This document shows, in pieces, positions 35,208 through 45,217 of a stretch of 64,000 nt of DNA. The notes beneath the pieces were generated by a model that worked only from the letters and a program-made list of their open reading frames with translations, did no database searches and was not told the origin of the DNA. Position 1 is the stretch's first letter. Each line of letters opens with the position of its first letter. Source of the DNA: Epiperipatus broadwayi (taxonomy: Eukaryota; Onychophora; Udeonychophora; Euonychophora; Peripatidae); contig JAQFVV010006198.1 of NCBI GenBank assembly GCA_028023455.1, forward strand, positions 34,256,736-34,320,735, in the 5' to 3' direction. The translations under genes were made by a program, and so were the position numbers.

Positions 35208-36484
35208 GTCCTTTGTCAGTTAAGAGTGTTATTTTCAATTTTTTTATCTAAATAAAAATAATTGCCAATAGAAATAGAAAATTGTTAATTTGTCACGTAA
35301 ACACTGTTGTTAATTAAAATTTTCAGTTGAAGAAACAATAAATTAATCACCAGTAAAAAAATAAAAAAATGTTTATTCATCGCACAAACATCTAATAAAG
35401 CATTTTAGTTGAATAAACAGATGTTTACTAATTATTCTAATTAAGTTAATTTGCAGTTAGAACTATGTCAATCATAGTCAAAATTGACACATTGATGTGA
35501 GTACATTTATATATGTGAAACTTGGTTATGTATGTAAAGACGATTAGAAATGTGATAGCAAATAATCTCACCCTTTGTTGTAAGAAATTGTTTACCGTAA
35601 TTTTATAATTCACAGTAAAAAAACTTCTTTAGGTATGAGTGACTAACAGTCTTGGTTTTATATTGTAGCAAAATTGATTTTTCCTTAATTCACTATTTTT
35701 CTTTATAGTAAATTAGCTTAAGATAGTGTAATTCAATTGGTTTTGCTTTTCACAAAAACTTATCTACAGATCTATTTTATAGTAGTGTATTTATTGAATT
35801 GATATGAAATCTGTCTATTATTGTAATAATGGTAGAATAAAATATTTTGATCGCTATAATAGCATCTAAATTTTCAGTACCGAACTATATTTCTAAAATA
35901 TTCAGTGTTGAAAATTATTATACGTCATTCTTAAATTTTTTTGAAAATAATACAAATGTAAAATGCATTTAAGTTAATATTAATTACATATAAATGTGTG
36001 AGAGTGTAAGAAGTTTGTATTTTATATTATTTTGAAAAAAACATAATAATGAAATTATATTATACAGCACAATTTATAGCACTAATAAACTTTCTGTTGA
36101 AAAATTAAAATATTAATTTCAGTCTAAATTTCATAAAGATGTCATGTGATCCAACACAAAATAGCAGTGAAGAGCTAATGTTTTTTTTTTTCTTATCATG
36201 CATACATTTGTATTTTTAAACTGCAGAATGATCTTCAACTTTATATTTTTGTATGAATGCTTGAGTATAATGTCTGTTGGTTATGAGTAGCGTACATAAT
36301 TTGAATGTAGATTATTGTATCCAATTTATGTGTTCCTTTGATATGACGATGCTTTCCAAGCAATTTTTTACTCTGAACAGAATATTCTTTTCTAACTCAA
36401 TCAATCAGAAAAAAAAATTAGTTTTGGGGAATTAACTTGTTTTTATATTTTTTCTAAGGATGAAGGTTTTTATAAGAAATAGGA
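35208..36484. other. AT-rich sequence without recognised feature
   Basis: No coding or structured repeat recognised. Confidence 0.5.
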
Positions 36485-36717
36485 TAAATGCAATTTATCC
36501 ACTACTTTGAATACTTTTTAGCAAACACCTTTTCTTGTACCTATATGCATACACAATCTTACATTTTGATTGTCCTGCAGTCTTCTTCAGAGCTTATAAA
36601 TAAAATTGGCTCTGAAGAAGACTGCAGGACAGTCGAAATGTAAGATTGTGTATGCATATAGATACAATAAAAGGTTTTTCCTAAAAAGTATTCAAAGTAG
36701 TGGTTAAATTGCATTTA
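36485..36717. repeat. Palindrome, ~115-bp arms
   Basis: Left TAAATGCAATTTATCCACTA ... CTGCAGTCTTCTTCAGAGC is mirrored by GCTCTGAAGAAGACTGCAGG ... GTGGTTAAATTGCATTTA. The loop is under 20 bases. Each arm carries CTGAAGAAGACTGC...AGTCGAAATG, a hairpin (GACT with AGTC) followed by GAAA. Confidence 0.8.
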
Positions 36718-37321
36718 TATAAGATATTACAGCAAAATAAAGGAAGTGAATTTGGTACTATTTCTGAAGAAATAGGATAGTTGTTTTGCTGTATTTTTCA
36801 CTATCTCTTACAGATAGTGCCAATTTATTCTTCCATTGTATTCTTTTATACAGTTAATATTTTTTTCACCTTTTATCAAATGTTACAAAAGAATTGGAAT
36901 GAAAATTACAATGATTGAGTAATCCCTTTTAATAATGAGATGAGGTTATTTTTTTGGCCTATTGTGATTATTTTAATAAGTTGTCAAATATTTTATTTGG
37001 AGTCAAGTTTTATATGATGGCTTCAAAGGTCATGATGCTATTTAAGTAAATTAATTAATTCTCCATTAATAATTATTTTATTAATAAGCATTCTTCTCTT
37101 CTTTTTTTTTTCTAAAAATGGTTCATTTATTTTAACATATAGATTATTCCACACACTTTGTTTTTTTTTAAATCCTGGTTTAGTATATGAACCATTTTTT
37201 TATTATTTTACATCCTTACACATATTATAATATTTGTCCTATATTTCAACCATTTTCATGATCATTTTTAAGTATTATTCCCATAAAATACATATATATA
37301 TATATTTATATTAATATAAAA
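36718..37321. other. AT-rich sequence without recognised feature
   Basis: Nothing recognised. Confidence 0.5.
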
Positions 37322-37952
37322 TATCAAAACGAAGTTTAAATATATTGAATGAAATTAATTAGACTGAGTATACTTTTGATGTGGGTACCCCATAATCATG
37401 GTCATTCTGCTGAGAAGACCCATTTTTTGCTAATTTGTACTATTAGGTCTTTGGTTCATTACATAATCATTTTGTGCAATGAATCATACCTCTTTAATTT
37501 TATCTTTTCTACCATTTTTTTCTTCACCCATTATTTTAATAATACTAGGATTAAAAATGTATCTCTGTTCATACTGATGTATTAGTTGAATCAGTCTTTG
37601 CTTTTTTATACGTCAAGATGTGTTATGAATCTGAAAACAAGAATAACAAAAAATATAAAAAAGCAAAGTCTGATTTAGCTCATACATCAGTATTTTACAA
37701 CCATGAAAAAGAACTAGACACAGTTTTAATCTAAGTATTATTAAAATAATGTGTGAAGAAAAAACTATATGAAATGAAAAATTAAAGAGGTGTGGTTCAT
37801 TGCCAAAATAAATATGTAATGAACCAAAGATCTAAAGTATTCAAATTAGTAAAACTTGGGTCTTTTCAGCAGAATAACCATGATTATAGTGCGCACACTT
37901 TGGTTAATTTAATTTCATTCACTATATTTAATCTCTGTTTTGGCATTTTATA
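37322..37952. repeat. Large foldback element, ~630 bp
   Basis: The left arm (ATATCAAAACGAAGT, GAATGAAATTAATTAGACTG, AATCATGGTCATTCTGCTGA, TTGGTTCATTACATAA, CTGATGTATTAGTTGAATCA) is mirrored by the right arm in reverse order with scattered changes. The centre is near 37630. No transposase. The open frame at 37349-37585 is only arm sequence. It looks like a MITE-type foldback transposon or an inverted duplication. Confidence 0.7.
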
Positions 37953-37997
37953 GTATTAATAATGACAAGAGTATCAAAAGACATATATATAAGATAT

Positions 37998-38340
37998 AAT
38001 ATCCACCAAGGCAATAAACCCAAAGCATGTGTGCCTGAAAATGTGAAGGTAGGAACCTCTACAGGTCTTAACCACAAGCTTATGCCTTGGAAGAAAAGAG
38101 GGGAACCCTTCTTTACTTAACCTACTTTCTATATAAATAGGTGAAGCTGAAGCGGTTAGATCTGAGAGTGTGAAGCTATTCAATACTTCACTGATTAAGT
38201 CCACAATTACAATGAGTCAATGGAAAGATCTTATAGTTAGAAATCTATTACTATAATTTAAAGTTGTAATTATAAATTTATCCAACGCACACCGATCACG
38301 CAAGCAATATCCACCAAGGCAATAAACCCAAAGCATGTGT
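37998..38340 (-). repeat. 308-bp unit with 35-bp terminal direct repeat
   Basis: An identical 35-bp sequence (from AATATCCACCAAGGCAATAA to AAAGCATGTGT) occurs at 37998-38032 and 38306-38340. The unit between is clearly less AT-rich than its flanks and holds an open minus-strand frame (37974-38204) with no recognised domain. A 1.1-copy layout like this is what a fragment of a tandem array or a reintegrated circle would leave. The family is unknown. Confidence 0.7.
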
Positions 38341-38467
38341 ATAATAAAAATTTTTATCCTGTCATTTATATAGTGTTTATATTTTCTTAGATGAAAGTTT
38401 TTGACATTCTAACTTTATATATTTTGTTTTTAAATTATCAAATAACTCTTAAAATATCCATTTTCAT

Positions 38468-38634
38468 ATATATTTACTTTTGTCTTTAATTTTTTTAATT
38501 ATTTGTAATTATTCTTAGTATAATTATTTAGATACCAAATTCTAGTCAGAAATAATAGTAAGAATTTGATATCTAAACAATTATAGATGAATAATTATAA
38601 TAATTAAAAAGAATTAAAGATAAAGTAAATATAT
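38468..38634. repeat. Palindrome, ~80-bp arms
   Basis: ATATATTTACTTTTGTCTTT ... TATTTAGATACCAAATTCT is mirrored by AGAATTTGATATCTAAACAA ... AATTAAAGATAAAGTAAATA. The loop is about 15 bases. Confidence 0.75.
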
Positions 38635-39088
38635 AAAGCAGATACTGTATTTTTAAAGAATTATGTGATTGTTTGAAAATATAATAGGCAGTGAAATTTA
38701 GAATGAAAAAAATTTGTTCTAAGAAAATATATATATTGATGGGAGCACTAATATAAAAAAGAATGTAAAAATATATAAAAGAATTTTTATTATTTTGATA
38801 TTGTTATTGATAAATTATTGAGAAAATATATCTTACACAGTATATTGTATATTATAAATATGTATATATTATAGGAATAATCCTTGAAAATGATTGTAAA
38901 AAGTTGGTAAAGTATAGAAAATTATAATGTTATTACATTTGGGATGGGGGTGGGGGGATGTGTGATTCCTGTAATAAACTAGGATTTAAAAAAGAACAAA
39001 ATGTGTAGTATATTTTTAGAATTGTAATGGCAAAGATGAAACTGTCAGAATGAGTTTATGAAAAAGATTATTAAGAAAGTGAATTGGC

Positions 39089-40198
39089 ATTTATTATTAA
39101 CACTCGCAAAAAGCGCATGCACAATAGCTTGAAAAGGCTGATCTTTAATGTATTACAATTTATAAAAAACATAGCGCTATAAAAATAAATGCTTATTTAC
39201 ATATGTTTAAGTTTCATTTGAGAGTGATGTTTAGTAAATTCTAGATAATTTCGTCGACGTCATTCATTCAGACATCGTAAACAATAATTTAAAGTGAGTG
39301 GTCTATCCTCACGCTTTCATTTCCAGTACTTAAGATTTGCCCATATATAAGCATTTGGGTTGGAAAGAATAAGTGGATTCATTTTATTCTTTCATAAATA
39401 CTATATCTTGTGTTGGGAATGAAAGTATTCATTTATTATTAACACTCGCAAAAAGCGCATGCACAATAGCTTGAAAAGGCTGATCTTTAATGTATTACAA
39501 TTTATAAAAAACATAGCGCTATAAAAATAAATGCTTATTTACATATGTTTAAGTTTCGTTTGAGAGTGACGTTTAGTAAATTCTAGATAATTTCGTCGAC
39601 GTCATTCATTCAGACATCGTAAACGGTAATTTAAAGTGAGTGGTCTATCCTCACGCTTTCATTTCTAGTACTTAAGATTTGCCCATATATAAGCATTTGG
39701 GTTGGAAAGAATAAGTGGATTCATTTTATTCTTTCATAAATACTATATCTTGTGTTGGGAATGAAAGTATTCATTTATTATTAACACTCGCAAAAAACGC
39801 ATGCACAATGGCTTGAAAAGGCTGATCTTTAATGTATTACAATTTATAAAAAACATAGCGCTATAAAAATAAATGCTTATTTACATATGTTTAAGTTTCA
39901 TTTGAGAGTGACGTTTAGTAAATTCTAGCTAATTTCGTCGTCATTCATTCAGACATCGTAAACTGTAATTTAAAGTGAGTGGTCTATCCTCACACTTTCA
40001 TTTCTGGTACTTAAGATTTGCCCACTTTTAAGCATTTGGGTTGGAAAGAATAAGTGGATTCATTTTATTCTTTCATAAATACTATATCTTGTGTTGGGAA
40101 TGAAAGTATTCGTTTATTATTAACACTCGCTAACACAATAGCTTGAAAAGGCTGATCTTTAATGTATTACAATAGCGCTATAAAAATAAATGCTTATA
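39089..40198. repeat. Satellite-like tandem array, 342-bp unit
   Basis: Three full units and a shortened fourth. The word CACTCGC starts at 39101, 39443, 39785 and 40124, giving periods of 342, 342 and 339. Units contain GCGCATGCACAATAGCTTGA, a TAGCGCTA palindrome, TCGTCGACGTCATTCATTC and CTATCCTCACGCTTTCATTT. Copies are nearly identical, so the array is recent or homogenised. The fourth unit has internal deletions and is cut off. CpG-containing palindromes stand out in this AT-rich setting. No frame spans a unit. Confidence 0.9.
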
Positions 40199-40619
40199 AA
40201 ACTATAGTTGTAAAAGACTATTAATGTGCACGAAAAGAAGTGCTAAAAGCAAAAAAAAGGTTGATAAGACTATATCAAATAGTTGTTGGCTATGAATATT
40301 TGATTTCTTGAAGAAAGGATAGAAAATCTTGGGGAAAAAATGTTGTGAGATTTGTTTTTGACGCAATGATTTATTTGTTCTTTGTATTATTATTATCATC
40401 ATCATTATTATTATTTAAATAAATATTCAAAAAAATTTTTTTATAGTTTATTATTTGTAATTTTGTTGCATAACAATAAATGATAGTGAATTTAATATGG
40501 AGTTTATACTCTTACCAATCTGTTAAAAAATATCATTTTTTTCTTTCAAAAACTAGATTTTTTTCTTTAAAAATTATTTTGTGTTACTAAAAAAAATTAA
40601 GTGTATATATAGGAGCAAG
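40199..40619. other. AT-rich sequence without recognised feature
   Basis: Nothing recognised. Confidence 0.5.
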
Positions 40620-41110
40620 TCCTGAAAAAAGATAAACAATGCAAGAAAGAATAACTCCCTTTTATAGATACACTTCTAGATTAGATGATAATTGCAAAAT
40701 AAGATATGTCTTACTTAGGAATCTGAGATTTGGACACTTAACAGAAGAACAATTCAAAGACTTCTGCCAACTCAATGAAGTATGGAGAGATGTCTATTAA
40801 AAATTAAATGAAAAGATCACAAACAAAATATATGGATGAGAGAACAAACAGATATTACTGATAGCATTGAAAGAATTAAGAGTCTGAAGTGGAGTTGGGT
40901 TGGACATATTGCTAAAAGAGATGATAATAGATGGACATTTAAAATCTTAAACTGGAGATTGTAAAAGACCTAGAAAGAGACCACATGTGAGGTGGATGAA
41001 TGAAATAAGGTGAGCTGGGATGATGTAGAGAAGAGAGGCTAGATATTACTGATGATGGATTGAACTTGGATAGATTTTCATCCTGCAAGGGATCATTAAT
41101 GATGATGATC
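40620..41110 (+). mobile_element. RTE-type LINE 3' fragment
   Basis: Matches 61.8-62.2 kb at DNA level: GAATCTGAGATTTGGACACT, AGAAGAACAATTCAAAGACT, AGTATGGAGAGATGTCTATT, GAGAGAACAAACAGATATTA, GTCTGAAGTGGAGTTGGG, ATAATAGATGGACATTTAAA, and a 3' end of GATCATTAATGATGATGAT. The frame is broken. A 5'-truncated copy with the simple-repeat tail typical of RTE elements. Confidence 0.75.
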
Positions 41111-41255
41111 CTAATATTGTGCATATTTTGAATTTTGATTATTATTACTACTGTACTTTATGTGTATATAAACTTGGTTTTGGAAATTTAATAATTAAAT
41201 CATTTGACTTTCTTAATAAAATTAAGAATACAAATAAATATCAGTGAAGAATTAG

Positions 41256-42180
41256 TGTTGCTTCTTTCAATGTGACACAACTCTGTGGATCTGTTAATAG
41301 AATTTGGTCTATAAATATTATACAGGAACTTTTGAAGTGTAGTTCAATTAATGATAAAAGGGCTCAATTTATCATGGATATTTTGTGGTGGATCAATGAA
41401 AATTTGTATACTACATTTAGAGGAGTTACTTTTCTTATGATTATGAATTGGCCCATGGAGTTATTTATTAGTGGCATGATATGTAACTAAGCAGTCATTT
41501 TTCAATCCCTTTTAGATGCCAATAAAGAACTTATATACATTAGATGTGTAGATGACATCTCTGTTTGTGCTTCTCCTAAACTTATTCATGAATTATTTAA
41601 TAAATTGAAGACATTTCTTGAAATTAAATGCGTAAGTTTGAAGCAAATAGAAAAAATAATCTAGAATGTTATAACAATTCCATTACAGTCAGTTATTCCA
41701 TGGTCATACTCGACAAACGAATAAGAAAATTTAATTAGACATAAATTTGGTAGATCATCTAACTGTAAACCATGTATTGTTATGCCTTACATTCTTAATA
41801 TACATATAAAAATAATATCAATTATGCACAAGAACTTTAATATTGGTTTTAGATACCCCTTATCACTAAATTGGCTTATTAACAATTTCAAAGATAGGAT
41901 TAAAGATGAAAATAAAGCTTATTTGGTATAAGCCTTGGATTATCAATTTTGCAGTGTCAGATATTATGGAGAGACACTTGCAAACTTTGGAAATACTCAT
42001 CGTGCTTATCTGTATAAGAGATCTAGATGCAGTAGAGCTTATAACTGTGTTTGTAGACCATGAGAAAAATACTGGTCATTCTTTTAATCCTGCTGACACT
42101 AAACCTATTTGTTTAGAAAGTAATAACAAAAAATGCAAAATAAAAGAAGCTTGGCACATAATTAATTCTTAAGAACTAAG
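41256..42180 (+). pseudogene. Penelope-like element fragment: RT core and GIY-YIG
   Basis: A broken frame reads, in order: SFNVTQLCGSVNR and INIIQELL (RT motif 3, SFDVTxLYTxVP...), FRGVTFLMIMNWPMELFISG (motif 4, FxGxxYxQxxGxPMGxxISG), YIRCVDDISVCAS (catalytic YVDD-type motif, near 41540), and HKFGRSSNCKPCIV. It continues with YQFCSVRYYGETLANFG near 41940-41980 and HEKNTGHSFNPADTKPICLE then KEAWHI at 42056-42166, the end of a GIY-YIG endonuclease. RT plus GIY-YIG in that order is the PLE signature. It differs from the PLE pair at 45-51 kb, so it is a second family. Stops and frameshifts make it inactive. Confidence 0.7.
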
Positions 42181-43104
42181 ATCCAATAGCATTTCTTGTA
42201 ACAAACACTGGTCATTTAATCTAATGACATAACCAACCACTAGACCAATTTACACATGCTAATATCTATGATAGTCAGTAACTAGTTTGATGTATGTTTA
42301 TACATATGTGGATTTGCTAATGCTCATTGTAATTAATCATGCTTTGCCAAAGGTATGCTGTATTGAAAGCCCAGCTCAGCAAAGTAACAAATATTGGTTT
42401 TTGTATCTAAGATTTATTACCATAATAGTTGATAATTGTTTACATACTCTTGTAGAATATATTTTCTTACATATTATCTACGGTATATTCATATAACATT
42501 ATAATAAATAACTTTTTTTTTAATATCTAATAATTAAAATGTACATAACTGCCTCCCACATGAGTTATGTGGCATCAAACAATGAAAGAGAATGATACCA
42601 CTCTCTCCTTAAGCTCTGGTGTTATATGAGTTTAGTTTTTAACATAGTTTTGAAATTATAGGGTTGATTTTGTCTGTTGTTGTAATTTATGTATTGGCTA
42701 AATAATCTGAAGTCACCTTTAAAATATACAGAAAATGAAGAATGAGTCTTCTAACAACCTCCAAGTATTAAATGAATATTAGTTTTAATAAATAAACAAC
42801 TTTTTAAAAATATAGTGTATTTTTACATATTTATATAAATATATGATAAGAATTTTGCTCCATTTAGCTAGTAAATGGCCTACAGAACTAAGTTTGGTAT
42901 TATTAAGATTCCTGGCAAAACATTATGCTACAATAATTAATTAATATGTAATCATTTGTCATTAGCAGTTTAAAATGTTCACAGTTCTAATAATTGGAAT
43001 TATAAATTGGACTTTTATCGTCTAGAATTAATTGTTAAATAACTTCAGAAAAATTTAAACTTTTCATATTATTCAACTGTTACTGATAACATGCAGGTTA
43101 GTGT
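42181..43104. other. PLE downstream sequence, then AT-rich DNA
   Basis: The first ~120 bases may be PLE 3' sequence. The frame at 42287-42496 is not recognised. No other feature. Confidence 0.4.
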
Positions 43105-43265
43105 ATAACACACTTTGAGCGTATTATTCTCTCTTCTTTATTAATCAGGCCAGAACACTTGAAAAAGAAAAGATAATAACCTGTGTGGTACTAATAACAG
43201 TTGAATGTGTTTGAAAAGTTTAAATCAATTTGAATTTTTCATTGACATTTAACATTTACATTACT
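43105..43265. mobile_element. SINE family S1, 3' half
   Basis: TATTATTCTCTCTTCTTTAT, AATCAGGCCAGAACACTTGA, AACCTGTGTGGTACTAATAA and CAGTTGAATGTGTTTGAAAA match the S1 copies at 44.1-44.4 and 56.2-57.0 kb. Confidence 0.6.
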
Positions 43266-43594
43266 GAAATAATCCAACTAAATTTGTGGCATGGCTTTTT
43301 ATTAGTAATTATAAGGATAGGCTCTAATAATATTTAATTGATTTTTTGTTAATTCTGGTAGTAGTGTTTGACTTCATTTTATTAAAAAAAAAAAATGTTA
43401 TTAAAATAAATGCTATTATCATTAAAAAATATTTGTTTAAATGGATTGTTTGTGTGTGGGGGTGTGTTTATAAAAATATGAATTCTGACTATTTTAAGAT
43501 GTAAAATTTTAGTATTATTCTTATAATAAGTAACTAACAAAATTAGTTAGATATTCGAACATTTGAAGAATGAAATAACGTAGTATTTATAAAA
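43266..43594. other. AT-rich sequence without recognised feature
   Basis: Nothing recognised. Confidence 0.5.
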
Positions 43595-43798
43595 TTAAAA
43601 CAGGCAAAACTCTCCATACAGTAGTGCCACTCAATGCAAGCCAGAGCAATCAATGGATGCCAGAAGGTTTGTGTATAAAATCCCTACCCAATGCCTACTC
43701 ATCCAATATCCCCAGACTAATTTCTAGCTTGTGGCTTTAGTCAGTGAGGAGCCTTGGATCTGAGAGCCCTGCTGTATGGAGAGTTTTGCCTGTTTTAA
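43595..43798 (-). mobile_element. Family B element with TTAA-flanked inverted ends
   Basis: TTAA stands at both edges (43595-43598, 43795-43798). Inside are inverted ends of about 26 bp: AACAGGCAAAACTCTCCATA on the left and the complement of TATGGAGAGTTTTGCCTGTT on the right. TTAA flanks are the piggyBac-type target signature, but this could be coincidence in AT-rich DNA. The same end sequence occurs alone near 1944-1970. The body carries a hammerhead motif at 43701-43759 and the shared family B sequence. Confidence 0.6.
43701..43759 (-). ncRNA. Hammerhead motif, family B copy 2, damaged core
   Basis: Same layout as 10218-10276 with intact helix I (ATCCAA with TTGGAT; CCTCA with TGGGG) and helix II AGC with GCT. 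The first core reads CTGACTA instead of CTGATGA and the site reads TTAGTC. Probably inactive. Helix II here is AGC/GCT where copy 1 has GGC/GCC, a paired change. Confidence 0.55.
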
Positions 43799-44089
43799 CA
43801 ACAGTTATGAGCAAGCATAAGAAATGGTTATCATGTGATTATATTTTTTAAATAAATATATTTAAAGGCTTTGTCTGGGAGATAGCATAGAGGCAGATTC
43901 AAAAACTAAAGATTTCCCAATTGATGGGAAAATATTTTTAAAAATTTCAGTATGGCCACTTGAACGGAATTTTTATGTAATGTCACCTGATCTCATAACT
44001 GGCCATGATTATTCATTATATATAAATAAAAAATATAAATAATGAAAGCCTGAAAGTTTACGATAATGGTATTTTAGATATGATAATAC
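43799..44089. other. Repeat-flank sequence then AT-rich DNA
   Basis: The first ~45 bases (GAGCAAGCATAAGAAATGG, TCATGTGAT) recur beside other family B copies at 51150, 51700 and 53500, so an outer repeat borders family B. Confidence 0.5.
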
Positions 44090-44436
44090 GTTGGATTATC
44101 ATCTATCATAAAATATTGAATGCGTATAAAATTTTAAAGTTTATTTAATTTTTTACAAATACAAACAATTGTTAAATAACAATACACAAAGACAACACAG
44201 GTTAGTAGATTATACAACCTTTATTCTCCAATCTTCTTTAGTTGTTGTTCCTATATGGTCAGACCTGAACTATACCTAAAGAAGAGCGGAGAATAATACC
44301 ACTCAAAGTGTTGCATAATCCGCTAATCTGTGTTATCTACCAACTTGTGTTATTACTAATTGTTGTTTGTATTTGGAAAAGTTTAAAATTTTCCAGACAT
44401 TCAACATTTAATGATAGATGGTTGAAATAGTCCAAC
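44090..44436. mobile_element. Head-to-head pair of SINE S1 3' halves
   Basis: Palindrome centred near 44257. The left arm holds GTTGGATTATCATCTATCAT and AACACAGGTTAGTAGATTAT. The right arm mirrors it with CCGCTAATCTGTGTTATCTA and ATGATAGATGGTTGAAATAG. Ends and tail words are those of S1. Confidence 0.7.
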
Positions 44437-44467
44437 ATATTTTCATAAGTAATGAAAACATTTTTTT

Positions 44468-44602
44468 TTGCACTTCATATAATGCAACACTTTATTTTCC
44501 ACCTTTCAAATAGCTTAGAATTTTGTCTATTCAATGGAGCAGTCAAAGCTGTACATTATTTGCAGTTGTGAAAAGAAATGAAGTGTTGCATTATATAAAG
44601 TT
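44468..44602. repeat. Short foldback repeat
   Basis: GCACTTCATATAATGCAACA and ACTTTA at left are mirrored by AATGAAGTGTTGCATTATAT with AAAGT at right. Confidence 0.6.
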
Positions 44603-45126
44603 TATGAAAGAAATGTTTCATTATTTGTATTAGCAATAATATAGGCAATGCAGGAAAATCGGTGAAAAAGAAAGAACATAATATTTCATTTACATATAAG
44701 CATCATCTGGGGTTTTGCAAAACATAATTATTATTATTTGTTTTTTTTTTTTGTACATTTATTAGATTCTTTTGTTTTATAAGGATATCTAATTACCCCT
44801 CTTAAGGTGAATAGAAATTTTTAGGAATAAAAATTCTACATTATTATCAAAAGACAATTCCTCTTATTCTAATTTTTAAAAACTTATAGCTGCATTCCGT
44901 CAGCAATCAACTTTTTTCGCCCTCATTTTCATTACAAATCCCTTTCAGGTGTTTTGTAATTTTCTAGGTATATAATTTCAACAAAAAGTATTTTTTTCCA
45001 TCATCTTTTCATCATTTAGCCAGTGTGTCCCAGTAAAAAGGTGATGGATTATTTTTCCAAACTGCCTGGAGTACTATCTCTGGATCAACATATATCTTAA
45101 ATAGTAATATACTTTAGCTATTCATT
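44603..45126. other. AT-rich sequence without recognised feature
   Basis: Nothing recognised before the left end of the PLE palindrome. Confidence 0.5.
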
Positions 45127-45217
45127 ATATAAATAAACAAACAATCTCCTTTTAAAAACTTGCTTTTTATATGACTATAATCATCAATAAAAAAATCCAA
45201 CATTTCGACTATTTTAT

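Noticed and set aside
36590-36660. CTGAAGA ... GAAA at 36.6 kb as a true hammerhead
   Set aside because: An extra base before helix II and no helix I partner; described instead as a recurring hairpin block.
39089-40198. Hammerhead or CRISPR-type array in the 342-bp repeat
   Set aside because: Units lack CTGATGA/GAAA pairs, and unit size and composition do not fit a CRISPR array.
41040-41070. CTGATGA near 41045 as a hammerhead
   Set aside because: It is the 3' end of an RTE element and lacks the second core block and helices.
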